Assembly: GCA_902764875.1 (NCBI GenBank)
Contig: CACWXP010000004.1
Coordinates: 168,408-232,407, forward strand
Source of the DNA: an uncultured Eubacteriales bacterium
GTDB taxonomy: Bacteria; Bacillota; Clostridia; Christensenellales; Aristaeellaceae
Length of the DNA stretch: 64,000 nt
Direction: 5' to 3'
Part shown: positions 33,198-42,300 of the stretch, piece after piece
Position numbering within the stretch: the first letter of the stretch is position 1
How the letters are laid out: every line of letters starts with the position of its first letter
Position numbers and translations under genes: made by a program
The notes under the pieces: model-generated
Told to the model about the DNA's origin: nothing
The model's database searches: none
What the model saw: the letters and a program-made list of their open reading frames with translations, nothing else

Positions 33198-34979
33198 TTA
33201 GCCCCCAACTTCTTTCCCTGTCTCTTTGATAATTTCACTGCCGTATTTGCGCGCCAGGCGCCCGGCGTCTTCTCCGGAGATCATCACGGTGATCTCCGTT
33301 CCTTCGTCCGTGTGCGTTTCCGAAATCACCCGCCCCGCCGCGTGGATCTCGCTCAGAATGCCGTAGCGGCTGAAGGGAATCATAAACGTGACCGGCACGT
33401 AGGTCTCCTGAATCGCCTCCGCGATAGCATCCTTCAGGTCGTCAAGGCCCTGCCCCGTTTTGGCGGAAATCAGGATTGCGCCGGGCAAAGAAGGCGGCGG
33501 ATCGGCGATGTCGCATTTGTTGATCACCTCAATCCGCTTCTGCTCCGTGGCGCCCAGTTCTTCCAGCACCTGTTCCACCGTGTCGTGCTGATGCCCCATC
33601 TCCGGGCTTGATCCGTCGGAAACGATCACCAGCACATCCGCCAGCGCGGCCTCCTCCAGTGTGGAGCGGAAGGCGTCCACCAGCGTATGCGGCAGCTTCC
33701 GGATAAACCCAACCGTATCCGTCAGCAGATACGGCGTTTTTTCCGCCGTTTCCATTCTCCGGCTCACCGCGTCCAGCGTTGCGAACAGCTGATCCTCGGC
33801 GTAAACGTCCGCTCCGGTCAGCGCGTTCAGCAGCGTGGATTTTCCGGCGTTTGTATAGCCCACCAGCGCCACCACCGGAATCTCGTTCCGCTCCCGGCGC
33901 TGGCGGCGGATTGCCCGCTGCCTTTCAAGCTCGTCCAGCCGCCGGCGCAATTCCGTTATCCGCTCCCGGATCCGCCGCCGGCTCATTTCCAGCTTGCTTT
34001 CGCCGGGGCCCCGGGTGCCGATACCGCCGGCCAGCCGGCTCAGCACCGTTCCCAGCCCGATCAGCCGGGCGCTGCGGTATTGAAGCTGTGCCAGCTCCAC
34101 CTGCAGTTTGCCTTCCGCGCTGGTGGCCCGCTGGGCAAAAATGTCCAGGATCAGCATCGTCCGGTCGATCACCTTGATCCGCAGAACCTCTTCCAGGTTC
34201 CTGGCCTGAACCCCGGTCAGCTCTTCGTCAAAGATGCAGACGTCCGCTTCCAGCGCCTGGCAGTCCCTGGCCAGTTCCTCCGCTCTCCCCTTGCCGATGA
34301 ACAGGGCGTTGTCCGGCTTGTCGCGCTTCTGCAGAAAGCTTCCGACCACCTCCGCCCCGGCGGTTTCCGCCAGCTGCCGCAGCTCTTCCAGGGATTCCCG
34401 GCTTTCGATGCCCATCAGCACGGCTTTTTCCCTGTCGTCCGCAACTGTCTGCACCGATTCCCTGCCCACCACTTCGTCGCTCAGCTCGATCCGGTTCATC
34501 CATTCCGCGTCCGGAACCTTGTACCAGCGAACGGGTTCGTCCATCAGGATGCCGTCATTTTCGCCGAGGAAAGCGGTCTGCACAAAAGTGGGTTCTCCGT
34601 TCTTCACGCCAACCGCCGTCATCGCGTCGTAGCGGAAGATCTTCAGCGCGCTCAGATCCACGTCACTCAGCCGTCCGTCTCCGTCGGGATGTGTGTGCAC
34701 GCAGCGGATCCGGCTCAGCCGCTCCGCGTTCCGGCGAAGCCGGTAGTCCGTCAGTTCCACGTCGCAGTCCGTTCCGATCGCAACGTTCACGATCTCGCCG
34801 TCCCGCGTCAGATAGATCGCGATCTCCCGGTTCATCGCGCAGGAGCATTCCGCCAGCAGCTTCATCAGCTCCCGCGGAAGATACGCCCCGTCTTCCAGCT
34901 CATAACCGTAAAGGCTGTCCAGCCGGGCCAGCATGGCGTCCTTCACGCCTTCCGTGTTTCCGTTTACCTGTGTTTTCAT
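33198..34979 (-). CDS. hflX: GTPase HflX with extra N-terminal JAMM-like domain
   Basis: 593 residues, against roughly 420 for the ordinary HflX, a ribosome-associated GTPase that splits stalled ribosomes. Residues from about 183 on are a normal HflX: VIDRTMLILDIFAQRATSAE, GTRGPGESKLE, long coiled coil, Walker A GYTNAGKST (374-382), DTVGF (421-425), NKCD. Residues 1-180 are extra. They contain H95-T-H97-P, seven residues, S105, two residues, D108, which fits the JAMM metalloprotease pattern with E52 as a possible upstream glutamate. GGGGAG precedes the ATG. It is last in a minus-strand run (LRR, rsmA, dut, GNAT-ManA, hflX), 22 bases after the fusion gene. Confidence 0.92.
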   Translation of the reverse strand: MKTQVNGNTEGVKDAMLARLDSLYGYELEDGAYLPRELMKLLAECSCAMNREIAIYLTRDGEIVNVAIGTDCDVELTDYRLRRNAERLSRIRCVHTHPDGDGRLSDVDLSALKIFRYDAMTAVGVKNGEPTFVQTAFLGENDGILMDEPVRWYKVPDAEWMNRIELSDEVVGRESVQTVADDREKAVLMGIESRESLEELRQLAETAGAEVVGSFLQKRDKPDNALFIGKGRAEELARDCQALEADVCIFDEELTGVQARNLEEVLRIKVIDRTMLILDIFAQRATSAEGKLQVELAQLQYRSARLIGLGTVLSRLAGGIGTRGPGESKLEMSRRRIRERITELRRRLDELERQRAIRRQRRERNEIPVVALVGYTNAGKSTLLNALTGADVYAEDQLFATLDAVSRRMETAEKTPYLLTDTVGFIRKLPHTLVDAFRSTLEEAALADVLVIVSDGSSPEMGHQHDTVEQVLEELGATEQKRIEVINKCDIADPPPSLPGAILISAKTGQGLDDLKDAIAEAIQETYVPVTFMIPFSRYGILSEIHAAGRVISETHTDEGTEITVMISGEDAGRLARKYGSEIIKETGKEVGG

Positions 34980-35001
34980 TCAGTCTCCCCGTTGTTCTTC
35001 C

Positions 35002-36465
35002 TTATCCGTTCGGCATCGCCAGCGCGGCATATCCTTCGCCCCGCAGGTGCATTTTCGGCGCGCTCTTGGGAAGCAGGCAGGTTTCCCCTTCCGAAAGCCG
35101 CATTTCCCCGCTGTCCCATTTCAGGCTCAGCTCGCCCTTCAGCGATGTCAGTATGCCGAATTCGCCGATCTCCGGCAGAATCTCGATCCCGCCGCAGCGG
35201 ATTACGTCCAGTGTGAACTCTTCCTCGTTCAGCAGCCGCCGCGTACCGTAGGCTTCAGAAACCCGCACCGGCCTCGGCGCGCATTTCAGGTCGGCCACCG
35301 CCAGCCCCTGTTCGATGTGCAGTTCCCGGCCCTTTCCTTCCGCGTCCTTCCTGTCCCAGTCGTAAAACCGGTAGGTCACGTCGGAGGATTCCTGAATTTC
35401 ATAAAGCATAATGTCTTCCCCGATGGCGTGCACGCATCCGGCGGGAATGTAGCAAACGTCTCCGGGCGTCACCCGCACCCGCCGCAGCAGGCGTTCAACG
35501 GCTTTCCCGTTTTCGCAGGCTTCTTTCAGCTCCCGCAGCGTGGTCCCCGGCTGAAGGCCGTAAACCAGCTCGCTGCCTTCCGGCGCGTCCAGGATCAGCC
35601 ACGCCTCGTTTTTTCCAAGCTTCCCGTGTTCGTGCGCGGCGGCGTATTCGTCATCCGGGTGCACCTGAACGCTCAGTTTGTCCCGCGCGTCGATCAGTTT
35701 CAGCAGCAGCGGGAAAGGGCGGTCCCAATATTTCCCGACCAGTTTCTCCCCGAATTCGCGGATCAGTTCCGGCAGTTTCCGCCCCAGGCTGTCCGTGCTC
35801 TCGTGTCCCGGTATGCAGCTCACTTCCAGGCTTTCGCCGGTGGGCCGGCCTCCGGTTTCCTTCCCGTAGCGCTGCCGAAGCCTCTCCCCACCCCAGGGGG
35901 TCTCCTCCCCGCCGCGGAAAGCCGGCGTCATCCGGATCGGCCACAGCGGCGTTTCCCGCTTCAGCCGCTTGTCAAACGCCCAATAGGTCTCCTCCGGCGT
36001 GTCGTCCCAGTGCACCGTGCCGCATTTCCGGAATCCCATTTTTTCGTAAAGCCGCAGCGCCCGCCGGTTTTTCGTGTTCGTGTCGCACCGCACGCAGTCG
36101 CATCCCGCCCTGCGCAGCAGCTGGATCGCGTCGTCCAGAATATCCCCGCCGATCCCCTCGCCCTGCAGCGCCGGATTCACCGCAAGCCGGTGGAAAATCC
36201 CGGGCCGCATTCCGCCCGTCCAGCTCACCTCTGTGTATTCGGGATCCACCGTTTCCGTCAGCGCAATAGCGGCCTCAATCCGGCCACCCTCCAGCGCAAC
36301 GTACATTTCGCCCCGTTCCACGTCCCCGCGGATCATCTCTTCCGTCGGATAAACGCCCCAGTTCCACTGGTTCAGTCCGTCCTCCTTCATCGCTTCCGCG
36401 GTCCGCCGGTAAAGGCCGTAAAGTTCCTCAAGGTTCTTTTCCTCTGCTTTGATCAGTCCCGTCAT
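35002..36465 (-). CDS. GNAT acetyltransferase fused to mannose-6-phosphate isomerase
   Basis: 487 residues in one uninterrupted frame. Residues 1-170 are a GNAT N-acetyltransferase (acetyl-CoA motif RLAVNPALQGEGIGG, then ALRLYEKMGF). Residues about 175-487 are a class I phosphomannose isomerase of the short Bacillus ManA type. Zinc ligands are visible as VQVHPDD (Q267, H269), KNEAW (E287) and PAGCVHAIG (H346). ManA interconverts mannose-6-P and fructose-6-P; the acetyltransferase substrate is unknown. The start at 36465 follows GGAGG. An internal ATG at residue 179 could restart ManA alone, but I see no strong site. dut lies 17 bases upstream. Confidence 0.88.
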   Translation of the reverse strand: MTGLIKAEEKNLEELYGLYRRTAEAMKEDGLNQWNWGVYPTEEMIRGDVERGEMYVALEGGRIEAAIALTETVDPEYTEVSWTGGMRPGIFHRLAVNPALQGEGIGGDILDDAIQLLRRAGCDCVRCDTNTKNRRALRLYEKMGFRKCGTVHWDDTPEETYWAFDKRLKRETPLWPIRMTPAFRGGEETPWGGERLRQRYGKETGGRPTGESLEVSCIPGHESTDSLGRKLPELIREFGEKLVGKYWDRPFPLLLKLIDARDKLSVQVHPDDEYAAAHEHGKLGKNEAWLILDAPEGSELVYGLQPGTTLRELKEACENGKAVERLLRRVRVTPGDVCYIPAGCVHAIGEDIMLYEIQESSDVTYRFYDWDRKDAEGKGRELHIEQGLAVADLKCAPRPVRVSEAYGTRRLLNEEEFTLDVIRCGGIEILPEIGEFGILTSLKGELSLKWDSGEMRLSEGETCLLPKSAPKMHLRGEGYAALAMPNG

Positions 36466-36482
36466 TTTTCCGGTTCCTCCGT

Positions 36483-36968
36483 TTATTTTCCCGTTGACCC
36501 GAATCCGCCTTCTCGCGTGCCGAAGTCCCCGTCTTCCTCCGCCGTGCCGAAGGGAAGGAAAACCCCCTGGCAGAAGCGTTCTCCCCGCCCGATGACAACC
36601 GGCGAATCCGACGGATTCCGCAGTTTCACCATGATATGGCCTTCGTTCTTCGCGAAGGCATAGTCGCTGTCGATGATTCCCGCCGTATTGCAAAGGCGGA
36701 TCCCGTGCTTAAAACCCAGCGAGCTTCTCGGAAAAAGCATCAGCACCCAGCCGTTTTCCATCTCTGCCCGGATGCCCGTGGGAATCAGCGCGCTTCCTCC
36801 CGGGGGAATCACTGTCTCCGCCGGGGAAACAAAGTCGTATCCCGCGCTGCCGGCCGTAGCCCGCCGGGGCAAAGGAATCTCTTCCAAAGGCAAAGCCGCC
36901 GAAACCCGGTCTCCCATGGCCTCAACCCACTGTGCCGCGGAAACATGTCCAAACCGAGCAATACTCAT
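36483..36968 (-). CDS. dut: dUTP diphosphatase
   Basis: 161 residues, typical trimeric dUTPase. It hydrolyses dUTP to dUMP, keeping uracil out of DNA. All five family motifs are present: GSAGYDF, FPRSSLGFKHG, NTAGIIDSDY, GERFCQGVFLP and the C-terminal REGGFGSTG. An N-terminal extension of about 30 residues (SIARFGHVSAAQWVEAMGD) precedes the core. ATG at 36968 follows TAGGAGG. The TAG of that site is also the stop of a duplicated rsmA tail just upstream. It is in the run rsmA, dut, GNAT-ManA, hflX. Confidence 0.96.
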   Translation of the reverse strand: MSIARFGHVSAAQWVEAMGDRVSAALPLEEIPLPRRATAGSAGYDFVSPAETVIPPGGSALIPTGIRAEMENGWVLMLFPRSSLGFKHGIRLCNTAGIIDSDYAFAKNEGHIMVKLRNPSDSPVVIGRGERFCQGVFLPFGTAEEDGDFGTREGGFGSTGK

Positions 36969-36989
36969 CCAAAAACCTCCTAAAACCTG

Positions 36990-37148
36990 ACCGCGTCCGC
37001 CAGCCACCCGAACTCCGCCAGCCCAAGCTTCTCTCCCCGTGGGCCTATGGGGACGGTTCTTTTCGGTTCACTTTAAATCCGTATATCCTAACCCCGTAAC
37101 CGCGTCCGCCAGCCGTCCGAACTCCGCCAGCCCGAGCTTCTCTCCCCG
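36990..37148 (-). repeat. Duplicated rsmA 3' end (two 50-bp copies) with 59-bp spacer
   Basis: 36990-37039 and 37099-37148 differ at three of 50 positions. The second copy is the end of the current rsmA coding region. The first copy keeps the same reading frame and ends in a TAG that overlaps the dut ribosome site. Between them lies a 59-bp segment containing, on the minus strand, AAAAGAACCGTCCCCATAGG. Confidence 0.9.
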
Positions 37149-37979
37149 AACCATCGGATCAATTCCGGCCGCCTCCAGCCATCCGGCAGCCTCCGCCCGC
37201 TCCACCCGGAACGCGGCGCACAGCCCGTTCAGCAGCGTTTTCCGCCGCAGGGCAAAGGCGGCGTTCACCACCCGGAAGAACATTTCCTCGCTCTCCACCT
37301 GCACCGCGGGTTCCTTCCGCATCGGCAGCAGAATGAACGTGCTGTCGACCTTCGGCGGCGGGGTAAAGCAGCTTGCGGGCACTTCCATCAGCCGCCGCGG
37401 CTCGCACATGTACTGGCAACGCACCGCCAGCGGCCCCCAGCCGTCCTCTCCCGGCGCCGCCATAATTTTGTCGGCCACTTCCTTCTGCACCATCAGCGCC
37501 ATCCGGCTGATCGGGAGTCCGGCTTGGTTTCGCACGCGCACCGCGGACGGACAGTCGTCCGTCTCGCGCACCGCACGCGGCATCGTAAGCAGCCGCTGGA
37601 TCAGCGGCGTCGTAATGTAGTAAGGAATATTCGCCACCACCGCGAAGGGCGGCTGCAGCGCCGCGGTGATCTGCGGAAGGTTCACCGTCATGATGTCTCC
37701 CTGAACCACGCTCCAGTTCTTCTCCTCCGCCAGGAAGGCCTGCAGCAGCGGAATCAGCCGTTCGTCCAGTTCAATGCTCAGCACTTTCCGCGCCGCGCGG
37801 CAAAGGTGCTTCGTCAAACTGCCGCATCCCGGCCCGATCTCCAGAACGTCCTCGTCTCCGGTAACCCCGGCCGCCTCCGTCAGCGCGGCCAGCAGTTCCT
37901 CGTCGTAGATGAAGTTCTGTCCCAGCGACTGCCTGTAGCGCAGGTTGCTTTCGCGCATCCGGTCCTTTGTTTTGCTCAT
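37068..37979 (-). CDS. rsmA: 16S rRNA dimethyladenosine transferase RsmA (KsgA)
   Basis: 303 residues. It dimethylates two adjacent adenosines near the 3' end of 16S rRNA. Rossmann methyltransferase marks: QSLGQNFI, VLEIGPGCGSLT (SAM site), SIELDERL, VVANIPYYITTPLI (catalytic NIPY) and CFTPPPKVDS. GGGGGAG precedes the ATG. An insertion of about 15 residues (AVRETDDCPSAVRVRNQAGL) before LMVQKEVA is longer than usual. The LRR copy 3 stop lies 16 bases upstream. The C-terminal coding end is duplicated downstream. Confidence 0.96.
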   Translation of the reverse strand: MSKTKDRMRESNLRYRQSLGQNFIYDEELLAALTEAAGVTGDEDVLEIGPGCGSLTKHLCRAARKVLSIELDERLIPLLQAFLAEEKNWSVVQGDIMTVNLPQITAALQPPFAVVANIPYYITTPLIQRLLTMPRAVRETDDCPSAVRVRNQAGLPISRMALMVQKEVADKIMAAPGEDGWGPLAVRCQYMCEPRRLMEVPASCFTPPPKVDSTFILLPMRKEPAVQVESEEMFFRVVNAAFALRRKTLLNGLCAAFRVERAEAAGWLEAAGIDPMVRGEKLGLAEFGRLADAVTGLGYTDLK

Positions 37980-37995
37980 GCTCTTTCTCCCCCGC

Positions 37996-39066
37996 TCACT
38001 TTCCGGGAAGCGGCTCGCCGAAGGGAATCCATTTTGAATTCCTCAGGCACCACCGGTAGTGGTCGTACCGCTCGTGTTCCCGCCATCCTTCCGAAGTCGC
38101 GTGCTTCCCGTTGAAAACGCACTCGCACCCCGGATGTGCCGCGGCAAAGCGGGCTTTCTCCTCTTCGGTCAACCCGTCCATGTGGTTCCCCCAGAACCGT
38201 TCCAGCTTTGTCAGCCCATCCAGTGCCGAAAGGTCCGTCACCTTCTTTTCATAGCAAAGGTTCAGGTCGATCAGCTCCCGGCAGTTGGCCAGGGGGCTGA
38301 TGTCCTCCGTCCCGGTGGTAAAAAGCTCCAGATACTGAAGATGAACGAGGTTCCCGATCGGCGTAATGTCGTTGATGCCCTGGTTTTCGCCGAGAATCAG
38401 CAGTTCCAGATCCGGGCAGTATTTCAAAAAATCCAGATCCGTCAGCGAGTTGTGCCCCAGATCCAGCGCCTTCAGCCCACGCACATACCGCAGCGCTTCC
38501 AGGTCTTCGCTGATCATCCGCTCCGTTTCCGAAGGTTCGTGAAAGGTGGAATAGGCCGTGGCGTCGGAAGCAATCCGGTGATACCGCCCCAGCCGCACCA
38601 TCCAAACGAACTCAATCCCCGGATATTTTTCAATCAGCTCCGCCATCTGTTCGTTCTTCAGGTTCAGGTGCTTCGTCAGCGTGATTTTCTTCACCTGCGG
38701 GCAAAGCGTGACAATTACCTCAAGGGTGTCCGCGTTGATGCCGCTGGCCGGGTTCAGGTTCACTTCCGTATCCCCGTCGCAAAACGTGACGTCGCCCCAA
38801 ACGGAGGTGAAGTGCAGCACCGCTCCGTCGCCCATTGCGTCCTTCAGGCGTTTCAGATCCGAAGGCACCCACCGAACCCGCCCCACATCCAGCTCCGAAG
38901 GCCGGTTCTCCTGAACGTAAGACATAGCCGCGTTGAAGGATTTGAAGGCCGGTTCATCCGCAAGAGCCGGGGAAAAGCAGAAAGAAAGGCAAAGAAAAGC
39001 AGCAACAACCGCGGCAGAAATAATCCGCCCCGTTCGCGAAAACCGTCGAATTCCCGAATGTCTCAA
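37996..39066 (-). CDS. Secreted leucine-rich-repeat protein with WREH motif, copy 3
   Basis: 356 residues, the longest and most divergent of the three. Signal peptide with a charged start (RHSGIRRFSRTGRIISAAVV, cleaved near PALADE), an N-terminal domain of about 110 residues, then LRRs (LKALDLGHNSLTDLDFLKYC, LELLILGENQGINDITPIGN, LQYLELFTTGTEDISPLANC and more) and the conserved end EGWREHERYDHYRWCL. The first codon is TTG, preceded by GGGAGAG. It is the first gene of a run that continues with rsmA, dut, GNAT-ManA and hflX. Upstream is the second copy of the repeat-hairpin element. Confidence 0.8.
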   Translation of the reverse strand: MRHSGIRRFSRTGRIISAAVVAAFLCLSFCFSPALADEPAFKSFNAAMSYVQENRPSELDVGRVRWVPSDLKRLKDAMGDGAVLHFTSVWGDVTFCDGDTEVNLNPASGINADTLEVIVTLCPQVKKITLTKHLNLKNEQMAELIEKYPGIEFVWMVRLGRYHRIASDATAYSTFHEPSETERMISEDLEALRYVRGLKALDLGHNSLTDLDFLKYCPDLELLILGENQGINDITPIGNLVHLQYLELFTTGTEDISPLANCRELIDLNLCYEKKVTDLSALDGLTKLERFWGNHMDGLTEEEKARFAAAHPGCECVFNGKHATSEGWREHERYDHYRWCLRNSKWIPFGEPLPGK

Positions 39067-39080
39067 TCCGCTCTCTCCCT

Positions 39081-39210
39081 TAATCCTAAACCCTGAAACC
39101 TCTCCGTCCGTCCCAAACCCCTAAATCCTAAATCCTATATCCTAAATCCTCTTCGTCCGCCCTAAACCAACTATACACTATACACTATCCACTGCCGTGC
39201 ATAGCACGGC
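39081..39210. repeat. Intergenic 7-bp degenerate repeat array plus hairpin, element 2
   Basis: ATCCTAA/ACCCTAA-type units (39082-39147) and CTATACA/CTATCCA units (39170-39193) lead into a 7-bp hairpin GCCGTGC/GCACGGC with loop ATA (39194-39210). The order is the same as at 32211-32297. The paired bases differ (T-A in place of C-G pairs), so the stem is conserved by compensation. Confidence 0.75.
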
Positions 39211-39286
39211 CCATCCCGAAAAGTATACCGCAATTTCACTGATAAAACAATTCCGAAGCCCGCGGAAAACCAATGGAAAGCCATGG

Positions 39287-39316
39287 AAAAGCACCCGGAC
39301 AAAATCGTCCGGGTGC
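39287..39316 (-). terminator. Intrinsic terminator of nifJ
   Basis: Minus strand: GCACCCGGAC pairs with GTCCGGGTGC around a six-base loop (39291-39300 with 39307-39316), followed by TTTT. Confidence 0.92.
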
Positions 39317-39333
39317 CGGGGTGTTTCCGGGAA

Positions 39334-42300
39334 TTATGCCTGTCCGGCCAGCTTCTTGTAGCTTTCGCGGCGGACCTTGGCGTCCTCTTCCTGCTGCACG
39401 AACAGTTTCGCGGCAGCTTCCGGGAACTGCTGGGCCAGCGAGGTGTAGCGCACTTCGCCCTTCAGGAATTCCTGATAATCACCGGTGGGATCCTTGCTGT
39501 CGACGGTCATCGGATTCTCCAGTTCGGGGTTGTAACGGTACAGCTGCCAGTAGCCGCACTCAACGGCCTTCTTGATTTCCGCCTGGGCCTTGCCCATGCC
39601 GCCCTTGGCCTTCAGGCCGTGGTTGATGCAGGGTGCGTAGGCGATGATCAGGCTGGGTCCGTTGTAAGCTTCCGCTTCCAGCATGGCCTTCACGACCTGC
39701 TGCGGGTTGCTCATGGCGACCTGCGCCACGTACACATAGCCGTAGCTCATGGCCATCATGCCCAGATCCTTCTTCTTCGTGCGCTTGCCGGCCGCGGCGA
39801 ACTTGGCCACGGAACCGGTGGGCGTCGCCTTGGAGGCCTGGCCGCCGGTGTTGGAGTACACTTCGGTGTCCAGCACGAGGATGTTGACGTCCTGGTTCTG
39901 CGCCAGCACGTGGTCCACGCCGCCATATCCGATGTCGTAGGCCCATCCGTCGCCGCCGAAGATCCAGATGCTCTTCTTGGTCAGCAGGTCCTTGTTGGCC
40001 AGGATGAATTCACGGCGTTCGCAGCCCTTCTTGTCAGTCTGGGCTTCCAGCGCTGCAACCAGCTTTTCGCCTGCCTTGCGGCTGCCTTCGGCGTCGTTCA
40101 TGTTGGCCAGCCATTCCTTCGCGGCCAGAACTACTTCTTCCACCTTGCCGACTTCGGTCACTTCCGTGATCACTTCCGCCAGCTTGGCGCGGCGCTGCTG
40201 GGTCGCCAGGTTCATGCCGAAGCCGAACTCTGCGTTGTCTTCAAACAGGCTGTTGCTCCATGCGGGGCCCTGGCCCTTTTCGTTCGTGGTGTAGGGGCAG
40301 GTCGGGGCGCTGCCGCCGTAGATGGAGGAGCAGCCCGTCGCGTTGGCGATCATCATCCGGTCGCCGAACAGCTGGGTAACCAGTTTCACATAGGGCGTCT
40401 CGCCGCAGCCGGCGCAGGCGCCGCTGAACTCGAACAGGGGCTTCAGGGCCTGGCTGTTCTTGATGCTGCCCTTGTTTTCGATCCGGTCCGCGATTTCCGG
40501 AACGGTCATGGCGAACTCCCAGTTCGCTTCTTCCTTGCGCTGGGTGTCCAGCGGCTTCATGACCAGCGCCTTCTGGGTGGGATCGTCCTTCTTCTTGCCG
40601 AGGCAGACGTCAACGCAGTTGCCGCAGCCGGTGCAATCCAGCGGGCTCACCTGCACGCGCAGCTGCAGGCCCGCAAATTCCTTGCCGATGGCTTTCTTGG
40701 TCACATAGCCTTCCGGCACCTTCATGTCGTCGGGCGTGTAGATCGTGCGGATCGCGGCGTGCGGGCAAACGATGGAGCACATCGCGCAGCCGACGCAGAT
40801 GTCGGGCTCCCACTCGGGAACCGTCACGGCGATGCCGCGTTTTTCGAACTTCGTGGTGCCGGTGGGCACGATACCGCGGGGATCCAGCTTGCTCACGGGC
40901 AGCTTGTTGCCTTCCTGGGCCAGCACGGGCGCGATGAATTCATCGTAGTAGGGGGTCGTTCCCGGAATCTTCGCGGGCACGGCGCCTTCCGTGGTGGTTG
41001 CCCAGTCCGCGGGGATGTCAACCTTCACCAGGCCGGTCAGGGCGGCGTCGATCGCGGCGAAGTTCATGTTCACCACGTCCTGGCCCTTCTTGCCGTAGGA
41101 GGCCACAACCTTTTCCTTCATGTACTTGTCGGCATCCTCGTAGGGAATGATGTCGGCCAGTTTGAAGAAGGCGGCCTGCATGGTGGTGTTGGTGCGTCCG
41201 CCCATGCCGACCTTGCGGGCCAGGTCAATGGCGTTGATGATGTAGAACTTCGCTTTCTTGGCGGCCAGCTTGTTCTTCATGGAAGCGGGCAGGCGCTCAG
41301 CCAGCTCTTCCACGCCCCACTGGCAGTTCAGCAGGAAGGTGCCGCCTTCCCGCAGCGGCGTCACCATGTCATACATGGTCACATACGCCGGATTCGAGCA
41401 GGAAATGAAGTCAGCGTGGTCGATCAGGTAGGGGCTCTGAATCGGCTTGTCGCCGAAGCGCAGGTGGGAAACGGTCAGGCCGCCGCTCTTCTTGGAATCA
41501 TAGAAGAAGTAGGCCTGAGCGTATTTCTCGGTGTGGTCGCCGATGATCTTGATGCTGTTCTTGTTGGCGCCGACCGTACCGTCGGATCCGAGGCCGTAGA
41601 ACATGCAGGCGCTGGTGCCGGCGGGAGCGGCCGCGAAGGTCTCGCCCAGCTTCAGGCTGGTGCCGGTCACGTCGTCTTCGATACCGACGGTGAAGTGGTT
41701 CTTCATTTCGCCGTCCAGGTTGTCAAACACAGCCTTCACCATCGTGGGGGTGAATTCCTTGCTGCCCAGGCCGTAGCGTCCGCCCACGACCTTGATGTCG
41801 CCGCGTCCGGCTTCCGCCAGCGCGCTCACGACGTCCAGGTACAGGGGCTCGCCCAGGGAGCCGCTTTCCTTCGTGCGGTCCAGAACGGCGATCTTCTTGA
41901 CGCTCGCCGGCAGAACCTTCATCAGGTATTCAACGCTGAAGGGACGGTACAGGTGGCACTTCACAACGCCGACCTTCGCGCCGCTTTCGAGCATCTTGTT
42001 GACGGTCTCGTGGGCCACGTCGCAGCTGGAGCCCATGGAGATGATCACCTTGTCGGCGTCCGGGGCGCCTTCATACTGGAAGGGCTTGTAAACCCGGCCC
42101 GTCAGCTTGGCCACTTCGTCCATGCATTCTTCAACGATGGCGGGAACGGCGGCATAGAACTTGTTGCCGGCTTCACGGCCCTGGAAGTAGATGTCGCTGT
42201 TCTGGGCGGTACCGGCCTGATGCGGATGTTCCGGATTCAGGGCGCGGGCGCGGAACTCTTCGATCTTGTCCCACGGAACGAGGGCCTTGATCTCTTCATA

